Source: DAIOXA01 sp050949165 (GTDB taxonomy: Bacteria > Bacillota > Proteinivoracia > UBA4975). Taken from it: DNA of 64,000 bases. Of this stretch, positions 17,647 through 25,833 are shown one piece after another; within the stretch, counting starts at the first letter, position 1, and each line of letters opens with the position of its first letter. A model generated the notes under the pieces. It had not been told where the DNA came from. It saw nothing but the letters and a program-made list of their open reading frames with translations, and made no database searches. The stretch spans positions 1-64,000 of the forward strand of contig JBMNFF010000010.1 of NCBI GenBank assembly GCA_050949165.1. The letters are read 5' to 3'. The translations under genes and the position numbers were made by a program.

Positions 17647-17805
17647 CTATTATTGTCTGCGGTAATTCTGGTCGGGCTGCCGATTGGAGCTGTCTTCTAT
17701 CTGCCCCTGCCCACCAATTCGCCCGGAACCAATCCGTACCGGCAAGATAAAAAATCAGTCCCCCAGCAAAGGACAGTTAAGAAGTGTGTATTATGTTCCC
17801 ATTAA
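17611..17805 (+). CDS. Possible small membrane protein
   Basis: An ATG at 17611 with GGAG eight bases upstream opens a 64-codon frame containing one hydrophobic segment (ILLLSAVILVGLPIGAVFYL) followed by a basic tail. It overlaps the end of the antisense remnant and the end of the AlkD-like gene, so it may be a chance frame. Confidence 0.22.
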   Translation: MVQNFRGYSRPILLLSAVILVGLPIGAVFYLPLPTNSPGTNPYRQDKKSVPQQRTVKKCVLCSH

Positions 17806-18444
17806 GATTTGCTTGCGTTCCCGGGGCATTTTTTCCAGGGCATACCTGAAAGCGAGTCTCGGCATCCGCTCTCTGTTCTTGATTAGGTAATTAAACACTG
17901 CATCTTCATTGCGGCGGGAGAACTCCTTCAGTAGCCAACCATACCCTTTTAACACAAGATAATGCTCATCCTGCATGAGCCGATCGGCGATCAAAAATGG
18001 GTCCAAGCCCGCGGCCCGCTCCTTGCGAATCGGGTAAATATGGACAACTGCCGCAGCCCGCCTGACCCAAAAGTCGGGATGCTCTGTCCAGGCAATGACT
18101 TTGTCAAAAAATTCATTATACCGGGCCAAGAGTTCGCCGAAGGCGTGGGTACAAAAATCATCGCAATCGCACCAGTCCTTAACGTATTCCAGTAGCCAGC
18201 GTTCAAAGACCTGCCAAGTGTCCCTGGAATAATGCTTCCTCATCCTAAATGCCCAATCAAAAGCGATTACCTTCTCCTGCCATGTCTTCTTTTCAAGCAG
18301 TTCCTCACATATAGAAAGAATCGACTGGAGGTTTTCACCCTTCAGTGGTTTAAAGAACTGTGCAGCCACTTTTCTTACTTCTGGAGTAGCTCTAGTTCCA
18401 TTCAGGGCAGTCTCAATTTCCCGCAAGAGTTTTTTCACATCCAT
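17791..18444 (-). CDS. AlkD-like DNA alkylation repair protein
   Basis: The 217-residue, helix-rich protein matches the DNA alkylation repair (AlkD/AlkC) family of HEAT-like repeats: KKTWQEKVIAFDWAFRMRKHY, DNA-facing WCDCDDFCTHAFG, HPDFWVRRAAAVV and YLVLKGYGWLLKEFSRRN. AlkD glycosylases remove bulky alkylated purines without base flipping. The Trp, Asp and Arg of the active region appear in DFWVRRAA. A GAAGGGG site precedes the ATG. It lies in the AT-richer accessory stretch and is followed by no obvious partner. Confidence 0.85.
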   Translation of the reverse strand: MDVKKLLREIETALNGTRATPEVRKVAAQFFKPLKGENLQSILSICEELLEKKTWQEKVIAFDWAFRMRKHYSRDTWQVFERWLLEYVKDWCDCDDFCTHAFGELLARYNEFFDKVIAWTEHPDFWVRRAAAVVHIYPIRKERAAGLDPFLIADRLMQDEHYLVLKGYGWLLKEFSRRNEDAVFNYLIKNRERMPRLAFRYALEKMPRERKQILMGT

Positions 18445-18503
18445 AATAACCCCTTCAATCTTTTGCTATATAAATTCCCTGTCCTTACTCCTTTCCCTTC
18501 TTC

Positions 18504-20429
18504 TCACTCGTGCCTCAATGATTCGACGGGGTCCAGCCTGGAGGCTTTACTGGCGGGAATCAGGCTTGCCAGCATGCTGATGCTGACGCTGATGAAGATT
18601 CCGGTAAAGACATTCGGCAGGTTGATGGCAATTAGTCGAGCGCCGACAAGCATGGTTAAAATTCTGTTTGCCATTCCACTGACCGCAACCGCAAGCAATA
18701 TGCCGATGATACCGCTGCCTAAACCCAGCAGCACCCCCTCGCAAACGAAAATCCGCCGGATATCAGCCACCCTCGCGCCTATGGCGCGGAGGATTCCGAT
18801 TTCCCTCGTCCTCTCCACAACGCTGATGAACAATACCACGAGAATCATTATCCCGGATACAACCAGCGATACTGCCGCTACACCGGTAAGCCCGACGGTG
18901 ACTGTGTCGATGAAGGAAAGAATCCGGTTCAGCGCCGACTCGCGGCTGCTCAAATTAAACCCCTGCCTGGCCACCTCCGCTTTGATAAATACAACATCAC
19001 TCCAGCTGGCCGCCGTTAAATACAGCATGTTAATTGGCATCCAATCGCCTAACGAGGCAAGGTCCGAAAAATGAAGATACACCGCCTTGACCCAGCTTGC
19101 GGGTCCCCCGTTGTTTTCAATAACCCCACTGACAATATAGGACTTTTCCTTTACGCCCGAGTCCCCTGTATCGATTCGCAAGACAATTTCTTTGCCGACG
19201 AGGGCAGCACTGCCGCCGAAGGCATTGGCCACCGATTCACTGACAAGAATCTGCCCTGAATCCGGCATCTTTCCCGCCTTTATATCAGGAAAAAAGCCAC
19301 TGTTTAAAGTGGAAAGCATGACGATGTTCTCAGCCTTATTGCCCAGGGACAAGACGGTGGAGCCGGTGATTACGCCGCCCAGTTCAACCGATTCGACTCC
19401 GGCTATTTCTGCAAGCCGGTTTATTTCATCCTCGCTAAAGGGCTCCAGGCGCAGGAAGGCGGCAAAACGCCTGCCTGCGCCCTCGGACCCGCTCTGTTTT
19501 GAAACCTCCACCAGCAAGGGATTGGTGTGAGAATACATCTGATCTGTCACGTAATTGCCGATCCCCCTTGACAAGAATAAGAGCACTACTACGGAAAAGA
19601 TGCCAATGCCCGTCCCCAGGGAAACCAGGATATTTCTGAGCCTGTTTTTGCGAATGTTGCTGTAGGCAGTGGCGAAGGAACGGGCAAGCCCAAGCCTTAT
19701 TGAGGAAAACCCCTTGGCGGGTTTCTCCTTTTGGGCAATCCTGCCGCCCCCGCCGCTATCCTGTGCAATGGCCCCGTACTCTAACCGAACAACCCTGTCG
19801 CAATGAGCGGCCACCCTCTGCGAATGGGTGACGACGACCACAAGCTTTCCCTCCGCTGCTATGGACTTGAGCAACGCGATGATATTATCGGCATTCTTTT
19901 TATCAAGGGCTCCCGTGGGTTCGTCGGCCAAAATGATATCCGGATCGTTTATCAAGGCCCGGGCAATTGCAACCCTCTGCTTCTCCCCTCCGGAAAGGGT
20001 AGTGGGCAGTTTATCCTCCAAACCCGAGAGCCCCAAACGTGTAATTAACCTCTCTGCCTTCTCCCTTTTCGCTCTGACGGACATGGTGGTCATCTCGGCA
20101 GGCGCCAGGATATTTTCCAGAACGGTATATGTAGGAATCAGGTTGAAGGATTGAAATACAAAACCTATATTCAGCTTCCGGTAATCGTCCAGTTCTCTAG
20201 CGCTGTATTCCTTAAGATTCCTTCCGCCGACCCTGAGATCTCCTTGATAATCGGCGTCCAGTCCACCGATGATATTCAAAAGTGTCGACTTGCCGGAACC
20301 AGATTCCCCTGCGATAGCGGTGAATTCACCCCTGTTCAGGGAGAGGTTTAAACCCTTTAATACTTGCTGCTGCTTACCCTCGCCAATGCGGAAAACTTTT
20401 GACAACCCCTGGATTTCTATCAGTGCCAT
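18504..20429 (-). CDS. MacB-like ABC transporter, ATPase and permease in one chain
   Basis: The 641-residue protein fuses an ABC ATPase (Walker A GESGSGKST at 41-49, signature TLSGGEKQR, Walker B IILADEPTGALDKKN) to an FtsX/MacB permease. The permease has one membrane helix near 265-285, an extracytoplasmic domain of about 220 residues, and three C-terminal helices. MacB-type proteins do not move substrate through the membrane but drive extracytoplasmic machinery, often efflux of peptides or antibiotics. It starts 31 bases after the marR-type gene stop, with GGAGG before the ATG, so both form an operon. No separate membrane-fusion protein is encoded here. Confidence 0.9.
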   Translation of the reverse strand: MALIEIQGLSKVFRIGEGKQQQVLKGLNLSLNRGEFTAIAGESGSGKSTLLNIIGGLDADYQGDLRVGGRNLKEYSARELDDYRKLNIGFVFQSFNLIPTYTVLENILAPAEMTTMSVRAKREKAERLITRLGLSGLEDKLPTTLSGGEKQRVAIARALINDPDIILADEPTGALDKKNADNIIALLKSIAAEGKLVVVVTHSQRVAAHCDRVVRLEYGAIAQDSGGGGRIAQKEKPAKGFSSIRLGLARSFATAYSNIRKNRLRNILVSLGTGIGIFSVVVLLFLSRGIGNYVTDQMYSHTNPLLVEVSKQSGSEGAGRRFAAFLRLEPFSEDEINRLAEIAGVESVELGGVITGSTVLSLGNKAENIVMLSTLNSGFFPDIKAGKMPDSGQILVSESVANAFGGSAALVGKEIVLRIDTGDSGVKEKSYIVSGVIENNGGPASWVKAVYLHFSDLASLGDWMPINMLYLTAASWSDVVFIKAEVARQGFNLSSRESALNRILSFIDTVTVGLTGVAAVSLVVSGIMILVVLFISVVERTREIGILRAIGARVADIRRIFVCEGVLLGLGSGIIGILLAVAVSGMANRILTMLVGARLIAINLPNVFTGIFISVSISMLASLIPASKASRLDPVESLRHE

Positions 20430-20460
20430 TATTTAACCTCCACTGGATAATAAATTTTCT

Positions 20461-20934
20461 TCAAACCTCTCTCTGTCCATTCCCTTCAGCCATTCCCTTA
20501 AATATATCTGCAAGTTTTTCCAGCAATTCGATTAATTTATCGGTATCAGCTTCTCCCAATGCGCCAACAAGCCTCTCTGCGATACGAAAAAGCCCCTGGT
20601 TTGCCTTTTCCAGAGCTTCGATTCCCAGCTCTGTCAATTCGATGGAAACACTCCTTCTGTCTTCCTCATCAATACTTCGCGTAATAAAGCCCCGGCTTTC
20701 CAGGGTATTGAGGATGCGGGTAATGGATGGACGGGATAATTCCAGGATCTCCGAGAGGCTGGCAGCCCGCAGGCGCCCCCGGCCGCCAGCACGCGAGCCT
20801 GATTTTGACATCCAGATATTTCGCAACACAAGGTATTCTCCTCGGGACAGGTTACCTTTGCTGATCAACTCATTCAGCTGCTTGCGCATATTTAAGCAAG
20901 AATATAGCAACCGTGTTCCTTTGTGCTGTTCCAT
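20461..20934 (-). CDS. MarR-family transcriptional regulator
   Basis: The 157-residue protein has the MarR winged helix: RGEYLVLRNIW, then ASLSEILELSRPSITRILNTLESRGFITR as recognition region and the wing DEEDRRSVSIELTELG. It lies directly upstream of the MacB-like gene and has a perfect palindrome 25 bases in front of its start, so it most likely represses its own operon until a ligand binds. An insertion rich in Gly and Arg (about residues 47-57) sits before the recognition helices. AGGAGG precedes the ATG. Confidence 0.9.
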   Translation of the reverse strand: MEQHKGTRLLYSCLNMRKQLNELISKGNLSRGEYLVLRNIWMSKSGSRAGGRGRLRAASLSEILELSRPSITRILNTLESRGFITRSIDEEDRRSVSIELTELGIEALEKANQGLFRIAERLVGALGEADTDKLIELLEKLADIFKGMAEGNGQREV

Positions 20935-20958
20935 ACGGATTCCTCCTATAGCCGTTTC

Positions 20959-20979
20959 TGCCCAAAATAGTTTTGGGCA
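20959..20979. promoter_or_regulatory. Candidate MarR operator
   Basis: TGCCCAAAA and TTTTGGGCA form a perfect 9-3-9 palindrome, 24 bases upstream of the marR-type start. No T tract follows on the minus strand, so it is not a terminator. The position suits autorepression. Confidence 0.65.
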
Positions 20980-21291
20980 AAAACTTTTTAGCCTGAAACG
21001 CTATCCGTGTCAACTTCTTCAATTCTAAGCGGTTCTGCATGACCTTCAACACTACTGCCGCCTTGCCCAAGAGTCTCTTTATAATTTCGGTAGATTAAAT
21101 TTATTAGAAAAGTGCTTTCCTGTCATTTAATTAAGGTATTATATAGAAAAGCTATCCATGACGGACAGGCTTGGATAACTTTCAATTTCTTAGGGGGTTA
21201 GAAAACGTATGAGACTGGTTGTCGTTGGGCTGTTAGTGTGTGCTTTTATCTTTTTAGCTGGTTGCGGAGTTTCCCAAGAAGCCTATGCTGC

Positions 21292-21300
21292 TGTCAAGGA
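21292..21300. repeat. Target-site duplication, left copy
   Basis: TGTCAAGGA directly precedes the left IS end and is repeated at 23770-23778 directly after the right end. It marks a recent transposition. Confidence 0.85.
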
Positions 21301-21365
21301 TGTTTTTTGCAAGCCCTTTTTCCCTGTGTTTGCAAACTTCCCTTGCAACAACCCCGCCAGGGAAT

Positions 21366-22094
21366 TTATGCGTAGCCTTTCATCAATGATTTCCTAATCC
21401 GGTAACTCTGTCCATCGAATAATAGCAGGTAGCTGTGGTGAACTAAGCGGTCGATCATGGCAGCCGTCATCTGCTCATCATAGAAAATGTTTACCCACTT
21501 GCTAAATTCAAGATTGGTAGTGATAATCACACTCCTTTGCTCATATCGGTCTGAAATTACCTGGAACAAGAGCTTGGAACCGTCTCGGTCCAGGGGGACA
21601 TATCCCCATTCATCGCAGATTAACAGATCAGCCTTTGCTAATTGTTTCAGAAGTTTATTGAGCTCGCCTTTTTTCTGTGCATCGCTGAGTTGGTTGACCA
21701 GGGCTGCTGTGCGGAAGAACCGAACAGATAGACCTCTATTGCATGCTTCAATCCCTATGGCCGTGGCGAGGTGGGTCTTGCCGGCGCCTACATTGCCGTA
21801 GAAGATAAGGTTCTTCTGTTGCCTGACGAAGTTCACTTCTTTTAAATCGGCAATTGAGAGCTCTGTTGGCAACCGAATTTCGTCAAAGCTGTAACCATCA
21901 AAGGTTTTCAAGTTGTAGAAACCAGCTTGTTTTACCAGACGGTTCTTGCGGGTTGTTTCCCTGTATGCAACCTCTTGCTTCAGGACCTTAAGCAGGTACT
22001 CCTGGTAGCTGTCAGCTTCAACTTGGTCGGAGATTTCTGCTATGTTCTTGCTTAAGCGAAGGCGGCGGCAGCACTCAGCAATTTCAGCTTTCAT
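21366..22094 (-). CDS. istB: IS21-family helper ATPase IstB
   Basis: The 242-residue product is a DnaC/DnaA-like AAA+ ATPase with Walker A FYGNVGAGKTHLA and Walker B LLICDEWGYVPLDRDG, followed by SVIITTNLEFSKW. IstB assembles on DNA and directs the IstA transposase to its target. The ATG at 22094 overlaps the end of istA by 11 bases with GGTGG upstream, as in translationally coupled istA-istB pairs; the GTG at 22109 lies before that ribosome site. Full length for the family. Confidence 0.93.
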   Translation of the reverse strand: MKAEIAECCRRLRLSKNIAEISDQVEADSYQEYLLKVLKQEVAYRETTRKNRLVKQAGFYNLKTFDGYSFDEIRLPTELSIADLKEVNFVRQQKNLIFYGNVGAGKTHLATAIGIEACNRGLSVRFFRTAALVNQLSDAQKKGELNKLLKQLAKADLLICDEWGYVPLDRDGSKLLFQVISDRYEQRSVIITTNLEFSKWVNIFYDEQMTAAMIDRLVHHSYLLLFDGQSYRIRKSLMKGYA

Positions 22095-23604
22095 GAATAC
22101 CACCTTCACTCAAGAACAAGCGGTCATATTCAGCTACGTTAGCTTGTACTTGGGGCATGTCGGGAACACTGGCCGGCAGGATTAGGGGATCCAGGTCTAG
22201 GACTTCGCAGTTAAGTCGACTAAACATAGCTATGATGCTGTCGGCATCGCTTACACCGTGTTCCAAGGCCGTCAGGAAGGCTTCAGTAGCCTTGTTAAAC
22301 CCACTTGCCTCGCTGAGCTTGGCCAAGACTGTCAAGGCTTCCTTCTTGCTCGAGTAGTCGCAGTTGTCCAGGAAATCCTGTATAGGTTCAGGGAGCATGG
22401 GATAGATACCGGTGTATTTTAGGGCCGCAGGTCGGCGGGCCAGTTGGGCCAAATATGGCAGCCAGTCCATGGATTCCTTGTTCTCTTTACCGTAGAGGCG
22501 GGGGCGCCTAATTGCCTCCCTGTAGCTCTCGTCCAGAACAATGACGTCATGAGCGGTCAACCTTACGAATACTTCGCTGTTGGCGTAACGGGGAGCGGTG
22601 GAGTAAGTGTGCTTCCCATCATTTAATGTGAACTTAGCGTAACTGTTAGTGCGCACCTTCTTAATCTCGGATTCATCATAGGGGACAGCGGGCAGTGGCA
22701 GCAGCGCTTTTCGGTCCTCAAAGAACAGCTCTTGAATCAGCAGCGCCTTCTTGTAATGTGGCCTTTGCATATCTCGATCGCATTTCTCAAGCAGTTGGCG
22801 ATTAAATGCTCTTAGGTCATCTATCCGGGGGATGGGCACCAACAGATTGCGCCGATGGTAGCCCACTTTGTTCTCCACATTGCCTTTTTCATGACCGCTC
22901 TCGGGGTTGCAAAACGCAGCAATAAATCCGTAGTGACTTTTGAAACGCAGGAACGAATCTGTCAGTTCCCGCCCATGGTTTTTCAGGATTTTCTTTACTG
23001 CTGGAGAAAGGTTATCGAACCAGAGCCTGGTTGGTACGCCGCCCAAGTGGGCAAAGATGTTCATCAGCCCTTCGGCCAGGCATTGCATGTTCTGCCCTTT
23101 GAACAGCTGCAGGTAACCGCCATTGCTATTGGGGAAAGAGAGATTCAAGTAATAGCCGTTGCAGAGTTCATTGCCCTCATAAAAATCTGCTTCGCCAAAG
23201 TCTACTTGCGCCTCTCCCGGGATATGTTCCAGAGGCATAAAAAATTGGGTTTCCTGACTGTATAGCGCCTTCTTACGTTCTGCTACATACGCAGCGACCA
23301 GCCGGTAAGAACAGTTGAATTCAGGACCATAAATTCCAGCCAGCCGATCGAAGACTCTGCGCGCAGTGTGGCGCTGTTTCTTGCGGGCCTGCTTATCTGC
23401 TTCCAACCAGCTATCTATCTCCTCTTTATACTTGTCCAACTTAGACCCGCGTTTTTTAGCTGGTTTGGGAAGCGGTTGAGTAAAGTCCTTCATGTTGATG
23501 TATTTCTTAACTGTCTTTACATCATGTCCTGTGGCTCTTGCTATGCTGGCATAATTCATGCCTTTCTCAAAGTACATTTCTCTGATACAATTAATTTGCG
23601 CCAT
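22084..23604 (-). CDS. istA: IS21-family transposase IstA
   Basis: The product (506 residues from the ATG at 23604) begins with a helix-turn-helix (NYASIARATGHDVKTVKKYI) and carries a DDE integrase core: QVDFGEADFY with the first Asp, RLWFDNLSPAVKK with the second and ESGHEKGNVENKVGYHRR with the Glu. It cuts and joins the IS ends. AGGAGG lies nine bases before 23604; the ATG at 23613 touches the ribosome site. The gene is intact. Confidence 0.93.
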   Translation of the reverse strand: MAQINCIREMYFEKGMNYASIARATGHDVKTVKKYINMKDFTQPLPKPAKKRGSKLDKYKEEIDSWLEADKQARKKQRHTARRVFDRLAGIYGPEFNCSYRLVAAYVAERKKALYSQETQFFMPLEHIPGEAQVDFGEADFYEGNELCNGYYLNLSFPNSNGGYLQLFKGQNMQCLAEGLMNIFAHLGGVPTRLWFDNLSPAVKKILKNHGRELTDSFLRFKSHYGFIAAFCNPESGHEKGNVENKVGYHRRNLLVPIPRIDDLRAFNRQLLEKCDRDMQRPHYKKALLIQELFFEDRKALLPLPAVPYDESEIKKVRTNSYAKFTLNDGKHTYSTAPRYANSEVFVRLTAHDVIVLDESYREAIRRPRLYGKENKESMDWLPYLAQLARRPAALKYTGIYPMLPEPIQDFLDNCDYSSKKEALTVLAKLSEASGFNKATEAFLTALEHGVSDADSIIAMFSRLNCEVLDLDPLILPASVPDMPQVQANVAEYDRLFLSEGGIHES

Positions 23605-23769
23605 TGTCAGCATCCTCCTAATTACCTCCCTCGTGATTGGCGTTACAAGGGTAGGTTTCTATGGGGCTGCTGCAATGGCCTTCTCTATCTGCAAAAACAG
23701 GGAATTTTACTTTGCAATTTCCGGGGAACCTATCATGCAATTCCCGGTAAAACTAGTCTACAACAAACA

Positions 23770-23778
23770 TGTCAAGGA
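23770..23778. repeat. Target-site duplication, right copy
   Basis: TGTCAAGGA immediately after the IS end CAACAAACA, matching 21292-21300. Confidence 0.85.
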
Positions 23779-24291
23779 TGATTTGGAGTCCGCACGAGAA
23801 AACATTTCGCAATTGCAGTCTGATTACGATATCCTAAAAGTTGATTACGAAAAGTTAAAATCTGAATATGACCAATATAAAAAGGATAGCGCAGCATTCA
23901 TGGAGCTTACCGAAGCTGAACAACAAGCAGAAATTGAGTTGGCAAAGCGAGAAAAAGATACTAGTGACCTGGAAAGTCAAAAGTCCAAGCTTGAGAAAGA
24001 AATCGCCAAGCTTGAAAGCAAAATTGATGAGTGAATGCTGATATAATCAAGGTATCCGGCAAGGCAAAATCATACCCTGCAGGCTATCTTACTGCAGGTA
24101 TAGATTTCCCCGTTGGAAGATACAAAATCTACGGTGGGAGCAGCAACTTCATCGTCCATGACGCAGATGGCTGGTTGAGGGTAAATATTATCCTGGGCAG
24201 CAAGTATGGTGTTTCTGAGTATATTTACACCTTCGCTGAAGGAGACCAGGTGCGGGCCGAATCAGCCTTTAAAATGGTTCCGGTAAAATGA

Positions 24292-24489
24292 TTCTTCGAA
24301 AAATAAGGATGTTGTGGCGTCACCAAGTTCAACTTTGCCTAGGCCACCGGGTTGCCAAACCACTAGTTGCCCAGTGACTTAGAGAAGCAGAAGAATAGGC
24401 TAAAGATATTCTTGTTCATCGCAGACTAATTGGATGTATCTTGGGGTATCTGGTGAGAATTCTAATTTGAAATAATTGGGGGTGATTTG
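24292..24489. other. Intergenic stretch without a recognisable gene
   Basis: About 200 bases between the lipoprotein remnant and the small membrane-protein gene. It holds no convincing frame or hairpin; GGGGGTG before 24490 is the ribosome site of the next gene. Confidence 0.5.
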
Positions 24490-24690
24490 ATGAGAAGGTT
24501 CTCAACGAAAAGAGCGCTGGGAATCTCCAGAGCAAAATACAGAATCGCCAGATCCACCGGAATTCCAACAACCAGATAAGGCCGCCAAAGGAAACTCAAA
24601 CGTGCTACAGGTGGTTGCTGTTTGATTCCGGCGTTTGTCATAGCTCTCATCATGCTTTCTCCTATGATTGTGTTCGCTTTAGTAAGATAA
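24490..24690 (+). pseudogene. Small basic membrane-protein gene with one in-frame stop
   Basis: ATG 24490 is preceded by GGGGGTG and encodes MRRFSTKRALGISRAKYRIA followed by RSTGIPTTR, then TAA at 24577-24579. The same frame continues for 36 more codons as GRQRKLKRATGGCCLIPA and then a membrane helix (FVIALIMLSPMIVFALVR) to a second TAA at 24688. One substitution (for example AAA or TCA to TAA) explains the break. The N-terminal pattern KRALGIS, RATGIPxTxxGRQRKL is one I recall from small uncharacterised proteins of Bacillota, but I cannot name a family. Without the stop it would be 66 residues, basic inside and anchored by one helix. Confidence 0.5.
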
Positions 24691-24762
24691 TCTCTTCCTG
24701 CTACCAAACTTCCGCTTTCTTGCGCATAGATCCAAAGTAGCAATGCCGCGCGAGCACAAAAC

Positions 24763-24804
24763 AAAAAGCCTGGAAATGCAAAAACGCATTACCCAGGCCT
24801 TTTT
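24763..24804. terminator. Terminator between ssrA and the small membrane-protein gene
   Basis: AAAAAGCCTGG pairs with CCAGGCCTTTTT (one bulge), enclosing a second AATGC/GCATT stem. T tracts flank it on both strands. It lies 40 bases downstream of the tmRNA 3' end. Confidence 0.8.
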
Positions 24805-24843
24805 ATATGTTGATAAGCTGATGGCATGCCGGTGTGAAATAAT

Positions 24844-25195
24844 TGGTGGAGGCGGCGGGAGTCGAACCCGCGTCCGAAGGTTAAACCCCAGCAGGATCTC
24901 CGAGCGCAGTCCCTGTTTTAGATCTCGTCTTTGGCAGCTCCCAGGGACAGGATCAGCCGCTGACCAGCCTCCTTAATTTCCCCACGGCGTCGGAGACAAT
25001 CGCCGTCAGTAGCCTGCATTAGCGACGCCCTGTTCAATCCCCGCAGGCAGGGAATCGAGAGGACGGCTGCTTAATTAAGCAGCGAAAGCGTAATTATCGT
25101 TGGCAGTTATTAGCCGTTTCCAGTTGTTGACGGGGCCCGGCCCCCGGCTCGCTCCTCCTGAAATTTCAAACCCCCGTCGAATCCAGTACGCCCCC
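24844..25195 (-). ncRNA. ssrA: Transfer-messenger RNA (tmRNA)
   Basis: The minus strand shows the tRNA-like 5' part (GGGGGCG..CTGGATTCGACGGGGG) and the 3' part with TTCGACTCCCGCCGCCTCC ending in encoded ACCA. The two ends form the 7-bp acceptor stem GGGGGCG/CGCCTCC. The tag frame at 25104-25075 reads GCC AAC GAT AAT TAC GCT TTC GCT GCT TAA, giving ANDNYAFAA. The length of 352 nt is normal for a one-piece bacterial tmRNA. With SmpB, encoded at 28 kb, it frees stalled ribosomes and marks their products for proteolysis. Confidence 0.96.
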
Positions 25196-25226
25196 GGATT
25201 CTTAGGCCTGAAAATCAGGCATTGTT

Positions 25227-25255
25227 ATTATACCATTTTCGCGGCAAAACATCAA
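25227..25255 (-). promoter_or_regulatory. Sigma-A promoter of ssrA
   Basis: On the minus strand TTGATG (25255-25250) and a perfect TATAAT (25232-25227) are spaced by 17 bases, about 32 bases before the mature 5' end. Confidence 0.8.
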
Positions 25256-25340
25256 TTGGGGATGGTTTTTTACAAAAACTTGAATTTGCCATGAATAATT
25301 TACGCCCTTTCTCCCTATCCTAATGTGAGGGGGAAAGGGC

Positions 25341-25718
25341 ATGTTTGTGGAAATTACTGTCAACAATTTATTCGTCCTGGCGATTTACGCCGGCGCCGGG
25401 CTGCTGGTCCGATATCTCACCGGCAGCAAACTGGCGGTGGCGGCGCCTTGGGCTGTTTACGGAGCGCATATAATCCAGGCTGCGCTCCGGTTTGCGGCAG
25501 ATTGCCGGGACCTGGGCATCTTGCCTTGTCTCGCCCTGGTCCTGCCTCATGCCTGGCTGGAACTGGCGGGCTATTCCCTGGGGTGTTGGGCGGGTAGCCG
25601 CCTGTGCCGGAATCGCCGTCCCCTGCGCCAGCTGGCCCTTGCCGCCGGCCTGGTAATCTTGGGGGCGTTCACCGAGACCTTCATCACTCCCTTTCCCCTG
25701 GGGCACTGGCTCAATTAA
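25341..25718 (+). CDS. SpoIIM/DUF95-like small membrane protein
   Basis: The 125-residue protein has three or four membrane segments and two landmarks of the SpoIIM/DUF95 family: LVLPHAWLELAGYSLG (family PHGxxELxA) and GAFTETFITP (family IEAFITP). Classical SpoIIM is about 200 residues and works with SpoIID and SpoIIP in engulfment, but DUF95 also contains many proteins unrelated to sporulation. This copy covers only the C-terminal part of the family and has GGGGGAAAGGG before its ATG, so it seems a complete small gene. It lies between ssrA and an acetyltransferase gene, without sporulation neighbours. Confidence 0.6.
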   Translation: MFVEITVNNLFVLAIYAGAGLLVRYLTGSKLAVAAPWAVYGAHIIQAALRFAADCRDLGILPCLALVLPHAWLELAGYSLGCWAGSRLCRNRRPLRQLALAAGLVILGAFTETFITPFPLGHWLN

Positions 25719-25726
25719 AGGACAGA

Positions 25727-25775
25727 CCCGCCGGATATATCCGGCGGGCCAACTGCAACAGGTCATAAAGACCTG
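25727..25775 (+). terminator. Two tandem hairpins after the SpoIIM-like gene
   Basis: A perfect 22-base palindrome (CCCGCCGGATA/TATCCGGCGGG, 25727-25748) is followed by ACAGGTC-ATAAA-GACCTGT near 25757-25775. Neither has a long T tract, so termination is plausible but not certain. Confidence 0.45.
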
Positions 25776-25833
25776 TGCAGTGTCTAGACCATTATATTCG
25801 ACTTTAACCGAAATATTTCCTCTTTAAGGGGAT

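Larger units (their letters stand above)
21301..23769 (-). mobile_element. IS21-family insertion sequence, 2469 bp
   Basis: The element carries istA and istB on the minus strand and is flanked by a 9-bp direct repeat. Its ends are imperfect inverted repeats: TGTTTTTTGCAAG on the left against TGTTTGTTGTAGA read inward from the right, beginning TG and ending CA as in the family. A subterminal pair, TTCCCTGTGTTTGCA at 21320-21334 and its near-perfect complement at 23690-23704 (14 of 15), resembles the multiple transposase-binding sites of IS21 ends. Both genes look intact, so the element may be active. Confidence 0.93.
21209..24291 (+). pseudogene. Coiled-coil lipoprotein gene, split by an IS21-family element and frameshifted
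   Basis: The 5' part (21209-21300) encodes a lipoprotein signal with LAGC lipobox and QEAYAAVK. The 3' part resumes at 23779 with DLESARENISQLQ and a long heptad coiled coil. Removing the IS and one copy of its 9-bp repeat restores a perfect frame of 115 codons to a TGA at 24032. There GATGAG-TGAATGCT looks like the loss of one T: adding it back continues the coiled coil as IDELNADIIKV and joins a C-terminal domain (AGIDFPVGRYKIYGG .. SEYIYTFAEGD) that ends at 24291. The ancestral product was about 202 residues and surface-anchored. The family name is not known to me. Confidence 0.82.

Noticed and set aside
20870..21070. 66-codon minus-strand frame over the MarR operator
   Set aside because: It contains the palindrome and overlaps the regulator start; no ribosome site.
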